A stretch of 64,000 nt of DNA from Cyanophora paradoxa (Eukaryota > Glaucocystophyceae > Cyanophorales > Cyanophoraceae). The stretch is taken from the NCBI GenBank assembly GCA_004431415.1, contig QPMI01000535.1, forward strand, positions 248,001 to 312,000, read 5' to 3'. The position numbers were made by a program, and so were the translations under genes. The notes beneath the pieces are model-generated. The model had not been told where the DNA came from. It saw only the letters and a list, made by a program, of their open reading frames with translations, and searched no databases. Positions 55,315 through 62,871 of the stretch are shown piece after piece. Every line of letters starts with the position of its first letter. The stretch's first letter is position 1.

Positions 55315-57949
55315 ATGCCCGCCATGGCCACCTACGCATTCGCCTACGCACACATATGCGCGGCGTGCATTCTGATCACGAACATCGTGGTGCCGGTCGC
55401 GTCTCAGCTCCAGGCGTCGCCATGCGGCGTGACGTTCGACACCTCGAAAACGTTCCAGGTGGTCTCGCGTAACGATACCACCAAGTGCTGGGGAGCAGGA
55501 GCTGTCGGTCCGGTGACTCCTGGCGTGTATCTGGCCACCTGCAGTCCAAGTGCGCACGCAAACGCGTATGCGCCCCGCGCTGCAACCGCGCAAACACACC
55601 TGCGCACTGCGGCATAAGCTTAAGCATGTATATATATGCATGCAGAAGCAGATCTAGACGACGCGCTTTCGAATTCGAAGTTTCTGACAGCGATGCTTGG
55701 TTCTTCATGCGCAGATGATTTAACACAGTTCTTTTCGGCGAACTTTACGGGGTATTCAAATGGAGAACATAAATACGAGCTCATCTATCCAGCGGCCATG
55801 ACGAGCATCTCTGGCCTAGACCTGCACTCCAAAATAATCGGCACGAGTTCGCTGAACCGTTACGATGGAGGCGGAAATGTCGCAGAAACAATCAATGGAG
55901 TGCGTACGAATACGCGCTCGCAATTTCTTGAGACTTCGACTTTTTGTTCTCACGCTAATTTATATATATGAGTATGTACACACATACGATATCGATTATT
56001 AAATGAGTTCATTATTAGCTGCAGTGCTATTGAGTTTAATTTGAATTTCGCATCATCAATGCAGTTGTTTGGGAGAGCTGGCACACCCGGCGGCGGCGAT
56101 GCGTGGGCCATGGCCGTCACGCCAAGAGCAATCGTTCGCATCTCGAAGCCAGGAGAGAATCTCACGTTGGTCGCCCCTATTGCACCCAAGTACTCCTACA
56201 GCGGGTCTCCATTCAGCATTTACAGCAGTGCAATTCTGTACAGACCTGTTATTGAAGGTGCGCTCGTGAACGAGATCAATTGTCTGCGCTCTGGACTCCG
56301 GGAAGTCATAATCGGAAGTCATAATTATATATTATAACTTGCCAGCGCATGCGCACTCTGTGGTTTCGATCGATTTGAACGCGGGCATTTCCTTACTATA
56401 GCGCTTGTGCTTAAATCGATATCGAGGCATATATATGATCATGTGCCCTTGATTATCTATAGCTAATAAGATTGTGGGTTGCTAGGTGATTCGGAGTTCG
56501 AGTGGATGTTCCGCTACGACGATAATACGATTTTTCCTTCGTGCTCGTTCCCGCAGCCGGCCGCGGTGCGCGCGGGGCCGAGTTCTATGATGTGTATACG
56601 TCACATTGGGCTTGGCGTTGGAATGCTGACCATGCCGTTCCAGACACCAAGCCCCTCACCGAGTCCGAGCCCTTCCCCGAGTCCGAGTCCCTCGAGCTCT
56701 CCGACCCCAGGCGCTAGTCCTTCGCCAAGCCCTTCGCCCATGGCCACGGCCAGCCCTTCTCCCAGCCCGACCACGATCGCCACGCCTTCGATTTCCACCA
56801 GCACGCCGTCGCCGAGCCCGTCGCCGAGCGCCATGGCCACTCCCAGCGTGCAGCTGCAGCCCCGAGCAAATGTCACAGCGTTAGAAATTGTTCAAGTGGT
56901 CATTGACGGGAAATCCGTGCGTTCATGCATATGCTCATGCTCTGACCTCGGCTATCGCTGATGTGATGTGATCTCGAGTTTTCGAACCGCTTACAATTAC
57001 TCGGCGCACTGCTATACGCAGTTTGACGTTTCGGGGGGAAGCGCTGTTTTATCCTCGGATCCGGTGCGCTTGCGAGCAATTGATGTTACGAGCTTCTCTC
57101 ACGGATTGTTTTGGAGTTGACCATGGGCTTGGGATTCGTGATTTCAGGACGGGACAAAACGAATTGCGCTTGGCGGTCTCGTCTTCTCAGCCCCTGCGGA
57201 GGCAAATAATAATTACTTTAGATATAAATCAATTGATCATGCTTTAATTGTGCGGGTACCATGCGTCCCGCAGACGGGGAGCACGGATTTCGTGATGATC
57301 AAAGGCAGCAATCTTCCGGTACGAGTTTCCATAAAATCATTGCTTTCAATCTCAAGTGACAAACTTGGCTTCGAAATAGGCAAACAAACCAGTCAAGATC
57401 TACATTGTGAATCCGAATAATAGCAGCCAAAGGGTCGAGGCCCGTGAAGCGTCCATCCCAGACTCGGAAACCATCAGATTCAGTGCGTGCAATTAATTTG
57501 ATAGCGCGAGTGATCGGGTACTATGCCGTCGAGAATTCGAATTAGAAAAAGATAGGAAATCGAACCGGAGCGTCACGGAAAGACGCCCTGAGGCCCTGAT
57601 GTCCTATCTTATCATAGGTTGTGTTTTTGCTGATGTCCGGGGATCCTGAATTGTTTTTGCTCCGCAGAGGTCCCGCCGCTCCCGAAGAGCACCAGCGCCG
57701 GCAGCCGCCGCGCACGCGCCCTACTCCAATTCGTGTCCGGATCCTCGGTGCATTGCAATTTCCAGCCCCTCGTAAATCCTTTCCGGCTGCCGTAAGCTTA
57801 CGTGTACGTATATACCGTAGTACTAGTACTCAAAACTCTTTATGCCACCCCCCCCCCTCTCCCCCCCTACAACACACATGTACACACATAAACCCCCAAA
57901 ACCCCACCCCCTCCTGCAGTATGACCTGCGGATCGAGTCGGCGTCTGCT
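55315..57949 (+). pseudogene. Secreted surface protein gene, 3' end lost at an inserted element
   Basis: ATG 55315 gives a signal peptide (MPAMATYAFAYAHICAACIL, ITNIVVPVASQLQA) and an ectodomain start CGVTFDTSKTFQVVSRNDTT. Exons follow: DLTQFFSANFTGYSNGEHKY with PAAMTSISGLDLHSKIIGTS (55710-55900), LFGRAGTPGGGDAWAMAVTP with IAPKYSYSGSPFSIYSSAIL (56062-56258), DSEFEWMFRYDDNTIFPSCS, then an SPSPSPSP stalk (56645-56860), NVTALEIVQVVIDGKS, FDVSGGSAVLSSDPVRLRAI, DGTKRIALGGLVFSAPAE, TGSTDFVMIKGSNLP, KPVKIYIVNPNNSSQRVEAR and EVPPLPKSTSAGSRRARALL (57668-57790). The last recognisable exon starts after TCCTGCAG at 57919 and runs at 57950 into an inverted-repeat terminus, where the frame continues only briefly. 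No membrane span is present before that point, so the gene looks truncated by insertion. It resembles the 40-kb and 28-kb surface genes in style. Confidence 0.6.
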
Positions 57950-58257
57950 ACACATATACAACGCCCGGCTTTTAGACCTCGGCTTATTTAAATTGATCTC
58001 GTTAGTATATAACCTGTATTTATAATATATCTATCGTGAATATGTGTGTATTTTATCTGTGATATGTATTTATTTTATCGTGGGTTATAGCTTCTTTTTA
58101 ATAAAATATGTGAAATATGTATAGTTTATGTGAAGTTTAGCTATATTCTCGATGAGTAGACTTATATATCTCGTGAGATTCATTATAGTTTAGGTGTGAC
58201 TCAACTTAGTTTAATTATAACTTGCCTCAGTCTAAAAGCCGGGCGTTGTATATGTGT
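57950..58257. repeat. 27-bp inverted repeats 254 bp apart (MITE-like or element terminus)
   Basis: ACACATATACAACGCCCGGC TTTTAGA (57950-57976) is exactly inverted at 58231-58257. The interval is AT-rich and has no ORF. Either a 308-bp MITE, or the terminal repeat of the larger element with an internal inverted copy. Confidence 0.8.
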
Positions 58258-58420
58258 GTTGTTCTGAATTTTCAATATAAAAGCGACGATCACGCGCCGT
58301 TTTATCAAAAACAACTACCATGAGCTGCATGGAACGTTCTGTATGCGGCTCTCTATAAAACAAAGTAGATCTATGATATATTATGATTGATTCTTTTGTA
58401 TTTTAATTGGTCTTATTCAG

Positions 58421-58511
58421 TGTTACAGGTGTTACAGGTTTATCCCAAAGTCCGCCCTAGGAGTGGGGTCTTGGTTCCCGAGTTTGGGCAAGACCTGTAA
58501 CACCTGTAACA
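58421..58511. repeat. Iterated inverted repeat, TGTTACAGG type, copy 1
   Basis: TGTTACAGGTGTTACAGGT (58421-58439) is inverted exactly at 58493-58511. Each arm is itself two TGTTACAGG units. The loop contains TCCCAAAGTCCGCCCTAGGA. Confidence 0.9.
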
Positions 58512-58701
58512 ACGTAAACAATTATCGTGTGCTGCATAAAACATTTCGCGCGCATCGAAAATATGTGATAGTGAATAGTTTCGCACTGAAAACGATACGA
58601 AATTGATCGTTATAATACAAAAATAATTACTACTGATATTATTATGATATACTAAGACTGATATTTTGTTGTTTTAATAGGTTCTTACTGAATTAGGTCA
58701 G

Positions 58702-58791
58702 TGTTACAGGTGTTACAGGTTCATCCCAAACTTTGCCCTAGGAGGGGTGGGGGATAGGAAACTTTGGGATAGACCTGTAACACCTGTAACA
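58702..58791. repeat. Iterated inverted repeat, TGTTACAGG type, copy 2
   Basis: Same 19-bp arms at 58702-58720 and 58773-58791. The loop shares ATCCCAAA and GCCCTAGGAG with copy 1. Confidence 0.9.
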
Positions 58792-58921
58792 CCTTACTGA
58801 TTAGCACGTAAATGCATGAGTTTCGCATCGAGATCGTGCGGCTACACATAGAAACTACGCAATTTACCGCAACTACTCAAAGAAACTACGCAATTTAATA
58901 CCGGGAACTACTGAAAAGATA

Positions 58922-59019
58922 CCAAAACTACGCAACTACGCAACTTTCAGAAAAAGTTTGAAACTCGGGGCGGGAAAAATTTAGAAAAGTGAAAAACTTG
59001 CGTAGTTGCGTAGTTTTGG
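58922..59019. repeat. Iterated inverted repeat, ACTACGCA type, copy 1
   Basis: CCAAAACTACGCAACTACGC AA (58922-58943) is inverted at 58998-59019. Single ACTACGCA units also flank it. Confidence 0.9.
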
Positions 59020-59350
59020 TTTCGTTTGCGTAGTTTTGGTTTCGAATTGCGTAGTTTTTCATGGTAAGATGAGTAGTTTCAAGTAGTTTATATATTATAA
59101 AGTAGTTTCTTATTAATATCAATATGATTCTATGATATATACCATGCTTTCTCTACTGAAAAGAGCGCCGGCATACTACAAGGGAAGCTACGCGATAGTT
59201 TCGCACTGAAACACGACCGTTTTATAGGCTACGCAATAGTCTCGCACCTAAATGCATGCGGACTCCCGGTAGACTACGCAATTTAACGTAACTACGCATG
59301 AAAACTACGCAATCTGATCGCTTTTAATACCGAAAACTACACATTTAATA

Positions 59351-59449
59351 CCAAAACTACGCAACTACGCAACTTTCTGAAAAAGTTTAGAAGTTGGCGG
59401 GGAAAAAAATTAGAGAAGTGAAAAACTTGCGTAGTTGCGTAGTTTTGGT
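59351..59449. repeat. Iterated inverted repeat, ACTACGCA type, copy 2
   Basis: Identical 22-bp arms at 59351-59372 and 59428-59449, in a segment that duplicates 58835-59090 with divergence. Confidence 0.9.
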
Positions 59450-59682
59450 ATTAATGGCGTAGTTTCCGGTATTAAGTTGCGTAGTTTAACATAGGTAGTT
59501 GAGTAGTTTAAAGTAGTTTTTATTAATTATAAAGTAGTTTATTATTTATCTTATTGTTATCAGTCTGAGACTCTATGAAAATCGATTGACCTTAGTGTGA
59601 AACAGTGCGCCCCGCCCACTATGCAAGATACATGCCTTTCTTATGCATGATCTATGAAAAATAACAATAAACCCATCTCGCT

Positions 59683-59946
59683 TTACATAGGAGCACTCAC
59701 AGGAATTTCGCTTGCCTTTCGAACAGTCCCCCGATTAAACGCTTGCTCTACAATCGCTTCCTTTGTGAGTGGAATCGGAATTCCAGCGGCAATACACGAT
59801 TTAACTTCTTTGTCCACAACCTCATCAATCGCGATTCTCGCCCTATTATGAGCCGCATTATCGATCCAATCCTGAACAGAGTAGGCACAGTATTCCATTC
59901 CCAGTTTTTCAGTATCAGTTAGAACCACTTGGTAGATGTTCGACAT
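59683..59946 (-). CDS. Small virus-type protein, 87 aa
   Basis: MSNIYQVVLTDTEKLGMEYC, AYSVQDWIDNAAHNRARIAI, DEVVDKEVKSCIAAGIPIPL, then a short tail ending SEIPVSAPM. Intronless and AT-rich, 9 bp after the fibre gene on the same strand. The VxLTDTExxxMEY..xxQDWIxNAxxNRARIAxDEVV pattern resembles small proteins of unknown function encoded beside structural genes in marine phages; this is from general memory. Last gene of the cluster before the iterated repeats. Function unknown; a structural or assembly role is plausible from position. Confidence 0.7.
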   Translation of the reverse strand: MSNIYQVVLTDTEKLGMEYCAYSVQDWIDNAAHNRARIAIDEVVDKEVKSCIAAGIPIPLTKEAIVEQAFNRGTVRKASEIPVSAPM

Positions 59947-59955
59947 TCTTTTACT

Positions 59956-60981
59956 CTATGTTGCAGAAATTAATTCACCAGTAAATAAACAATTTGCATG
60001 AGTGGTTGCACCAAAAATAGCACCGCTATTGAGGTAGAACCTTATTGTATCATAACCGGCTAATATAGTTATAATGGAAAATCCAAATTGCCTTGCAACT
60101 GATGTTGTTCCGATTGCATCAGAGTATGCTTGCACAACAACACTCTCAAAATCTATATTATTCCTTTTCAATTGCATAGCAGTATCTGAGGTATTTTCAG
60201 TTGTCAGACCTGTAAATGTAAATCTGTAATGTCCAGGAACAGGAGCTGTAAACACACCAGTGTCTCTATCCATATGATTTCCATTGTTGACCCAGTTATA
60301 TGGAAAACTTGTTATGTATCCAGCTGTGGTTATAGAATTATTAATACTAACACAGAATCGTGGATGATTTGGGGTAGAAAGATAGGAATTGGTTCCATTT
60401 ACACTGAATCCATTATAGCTATACTGAGTGCTGTTCTTTGTGAAAGTTGATGCGAAGGTAGAAGCAATCTTTGCCCCACCTCTCTTGATCTCAAAATTGT
60501 CATTCGCACCCACAGTATCAATAGAATTGGTCTTCACTCCACCACTTGCTGTTAGGAGCCCAGTAAATCCACCAGTGGTTGCATTCACAGCCCCATAAGA
60601 AGTTGCTGTCACTGTCCCATTCACACTCAGTCCAGTCCCAATCCATGCCCCGCCACTGTAAACTTGGAAAGCCGCCGAATTCCTATCAGCCGGATTAAAA
60701 GCCGTTTTGGAATCCTGTTGACCTTCATATAGATTTTCTTTGGTGACCAGCCCCGAAGATATTGCGGGTCGATTAGATACGATTATTTGAGTAGCTTTAA
60801 CGAGTCCATCAATCTTGTCAGCTCTGAGTTCTTTGACTCTGAGTATGCTTTGGTCATTAAAAGAATCGGTTTTCGCTGTCTCAGTCGAAGGGTGGCTCGG
60901 AGATAAATCATAGACTGTGTGTTGGACATTATGGACAGCACTTGCACTCAAAGAAAACACAGGCGTGAATACAGTTGACAT
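59956..60981 (-). CDS. Fibre-like protein with C1q-type C-terminal head
   Basis: 341 residues. The N-terminus (MSTVFTPVFSLSASAVHNVQ) and a central Gly/Thr/Asn-rich region (SVNGTVTATSYGAVNATTGG, FTGLLTASGGVKTNS) resemble phage and algal-virus fibre shafts. The last 140 residues look like a C1q/TNF jelly-roll: NGNHMDRDTGVFTAPVPGHY with RFTFTGL, AMQLKRNN, then FSIITILAGYDTIRFYLNSG and a closing CLFTGELI strand. Such trimeric heads commonly bind surface glycans or proteins, so host recognition is an inference. Intronless, AT-rich, 21 bp downstream of the next fibre gene, which suggests co-transcription. Confidence 0.75.
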   Translation of the reverse strand: MSTVFTPVFSLSASAVHNVQHTVYDLSPSHPSTETAKTDSFNDQSILRVKELRADKIDGLVKATQIIVSNRPAISSGLVTKENLYEGQQDSKTAFNPADRNSAAFQVYSGGAWIGTGLSVNGTVTATSYGAVNATTGGFTGLLTASGGVKTNSIDTVGANDNFEIKRGGAKIASTFASTFTKNSTQYSYNGFSVNGTNSYLSTPNHPRFCVSINNSITTAGYITSFPYNWVNNGNHMDRDTGVFTAPVPGHYRFTFTGLTTENTSDTAMQLKRNNIDFESVVVQAYSDAIGTTSVARQFGFSIITILAGYDTIRFYLNSGAIFGATTHANCLFTGELISAT

Positions 60982-61002
60982 CTTTTGATTGTTCTTTACT
61001 TA

Positions 61003-62346
61003 TTAAGCGAGAATATTATTGTTTTGGAGAGGTCCGACAGCAATCCAATGGAGTTTAAGGGTGCGATTGCTTTGGATCACACTGTTATAATTGATGTCCG
61101 AGTAACAAGTGAATATCGCAATCCAAGTGAATTTATTTTTGAACCCAATGCGATTTCCGAACTGATATTCAGCAGAGAGATATATGCTATTGGTGAAATC
61201 GACACTTGTTAAAATAATACTGTTTTCGAGAGTAGCAGTAATTACAGGATCACTAAAAAATGGGGTTGAGAATGTAACGGTTCCCGATACTGTGGTAAAA
61301 TCCCCTTTGTAATAGACTCCGGCAGGAATTACTACATCCATTGTCCCTTGTTGCACATATGCATTTGGATTCACATAACTACCGAAATTCGTGAGCAACT
61401 CGATGCTGTGATTGTGAGTAGGTGGCGAAGTGGGTGTGTTAATTAAATCGTCATAGTTCCCGCTTGTAGCCACAGCATGCAAGTTTGGTGTATTAACTAA
61501 ATCTGTATAGCTCCCACTTGTAGCCACAGCATGCAAGGTCGGTGCAATAGGGGTGTTAGTTAAATCGTTGTAATCACCACTTGTGGCAACAGCATGCAAA
61601 TTCGGCTTAGTAAATAACCTATCCCATGTCCCATTGAAAGGGAGTGTAGATTCTGATATAATTACACTTTGATCAATCCAACGAGGTATATAGCTTGTGA
61701 AATCGGGAGTTCCTACTAAATCATAGTAATTTCCTGTGTATGCTACACTACTCCAAGTCGGCTTCTGAATGATATCACTCCACTTCCCACTAAATCCCGC
61801 CGGCACATCTGTAAGCTCCTTATAGCTCACCTTTTGCTTCGGTATAGACAGCTCAATGGGTGAGAATGCACCAGAAAGGCGATTTTCAGAGGTGAAATAC
61901 ATGAGACTTTGACTGTTAGGGAACTCATCCACGAGATTAAAGGTGAAATTCGTGGGCAATTCGAGTCGACTAATTGGGGTGTTGTCGCCTAATATAAATT
62001 CGGCGCCTGTATGCACGACCGGATTTCTTTGGATATACATATTTGATGCACCTATTACAGGTGCTACTATGGGCACATCCGAATTAACGAGATTGCAAGT
62101 GATAGAAAAAATGGTTTTGGGGGCATACAGATTGCAATCAAAAGTAATCGTGGCGGGATCAATAGTAGGATCGACATTTGAACAGATCTGAAACATCCAC
62201 CCACCCACACAGTTGCAATTTAAATTGCGAAAAGCTGTGCCTGCCATTGCATCCACATAGCCAATCCCATTTGCAATGTCATAGATGTGACCAAACTCGT
62301 AACCGAAAATGTCATTCCATAGGTTAGAAGCCATAGCTCCCATCAC
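61003..62346 (-). CDS. Repeat-bearing virion fibre/adhesin-like protein
   Basis: 447 residues from ATG 62346. The N-terminal third has many Cys (NLNCNCVGGWMFQICSNVD, SITCNL) and reads as a globular beta domain. The middle holds three near-perfect 18-residue units (LHAVATSGDYNDLTNTP, LHAVATSGSYTDLVNTP, LHAVATSGNYDDLINTP) plus two decayed ones (YTGNYYDLVGTP; VSYKELTDVP). This xxVAxSGxYxDLxNxP repeat is familiar from tail-fibre and adhesin-like proteins of phages and giant viruses. The C-terminus (GVYYKGDFTTVSGTVTFSTP; WIAIFTCYSDINYNSVI; LKLHWIAVG) looks like a receptor-binding or trimerisation knob. Intronless and in series with neighbours. Attachment is inferred, not shown. Confidence 0.8.
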   Translation of the reverse strand: MMGAMASNLWNDIFGYEFGHIYDIANGIGYVDAMAGTAFRNLNCNCVGGWMFQICSNVDPTIDPATITFDCNLYAPKTIFSITCNLVNSDVPIVAPVIGASNMYIQRNPVVHTGAEFILGDNTPISRLELPTNFTFNLVDEFPNSQSLMYFTSENRLSGAFSPIELSIPKQKVSYKELTDVPAGFSGKWSDIIQKPTWSSVAYTGNYYDLVGTPDFTSYIPRWIDQSVIISESTLPFNGTWDRLFTKPNLHAVATSGDYNDLTNTPIAPTLHAVATSGSYTDLVNTPNLHAVATSGNYDDLINTPTSPPTHNHSIELLTNFGSYVNPNAYVQQGTMDVVIPAGVYYKGDFTTVSGTVTFSTPFFSDPVITATLENSIILTSVDFTNSIYLSAEYQFGNRIGFKNKFTWIAIFTCYSDINYNSVIQSNRTLKLHWIAVGPLQNNNILA

Positions 62347-62366
62347 ATAGCCTTTTAGATTAACAA

Positions 62367-62465
62367 TTAGGTCATTGGATTCACTGGTATATTGGCATGG
62401 GTTATATAAAATTGATTATCCAATACAGCATTCTTTACTGTCGTTTCTACTATGGGTTCCGTCAT
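62367..62465 (-). CDS. Tiny ORF between structural genes
   Basis: 32 codons, MTEPIVETTVKNAVLDNQFY, ITHANIPVNPMT. The longer open frame back to 62570 overlaps the preceding gene by 95 bp, so the Met at 62465, 10 bp after that gene's stop, is the better start. Spacing to both neighbours (10 and 20 bp) fits the compact cluster. It could equally be non-coding spacer. No function assigned. Confidence 0.4.
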   Translation of the reverse strand: MTEPIVETTVKNAVLDNQFYITHANIPVNPMT

Positions 62466-62475
62466 TATTTCTCTA

Positions 62476-62871
62476 TTATGGCATTCTACAAAAATTAAGG
62501 TCGCATTGGAGAAGCTCGTATGTTCTGCCCTCTCGTTGTGCAATTTCCGCCATAAAGTCTGCATTTTCATTCATTATTGATTCAGCCATTCGTTCTGCTC
62601 GTGATTTTTTGGGTGCTGCCCTACTTGCTGGTGGTTGATCAGTTCTCACAACACTAAGACCATGCCCCTCGGCTGACCTCACCTCTAACCCCACATCTCC
62701 TTCGGCTGTTTGGGTCACATTAAGCTCTGGTGTTGAGTATTTATTACCTGCTCCTGCAATGGTTCTGTCTATGCAAGCACAACATAGAGCTCGGAATTTG
62801 TATGCAAGCACAAGTCCAAGAGCACCGAGAATCGGCAAGAGAATGAGAAGCACTAACGTTCCTGGATCCAT
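62476..62871 (-). CDS. Small single-span membrane protein of the virus-like cluster
   Basis: 131 residues: MDPGTLVLLILLPILGALGL, VLAYKFRALCCACIDRT is an N-terminal hydrophobic helix followed by a basic, Cys-containing edge, then a hydrophilic region (ELNVTQTAEGDVGLEVRSAE) and a charged helical end (KKSRAERMAESIMNENADFM). The start overlaps the end of the upstream ORF by 19 bp, typical of compact viral genomes. Likely a virion or host-membrane protein with its N-terminus anchored; no family recognised. Confidence 0.7.
   Translation of the reverse strand: MDPGTLVLLILLPILGALGLVLAYKFRALCCACIDRTIAGAGNKYSTPELNVTQTAEGDVGLEVRSAEGHGLSVVRTDQPPASRAAPKKSRAERMAESIMNENADFMAEIAQREGRTYELLQCDLNFCRMP

Noticed and set aside
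55014-55472. 152-codon frame with LNSVKNALELANRDPVTARE
   Set aside because: Looks partly protein-like but overlaps the signal peptide exon of the surface gene in another frame and ends in Arg/His-rich sequence; possible 5' leader ORF, not supported.
62466-62570. N-terminal extension of the tiny viral ORF
   Set aside because: Would overlap the upstream gene by 95 bp; a Met just after that gene's stop is simpler.
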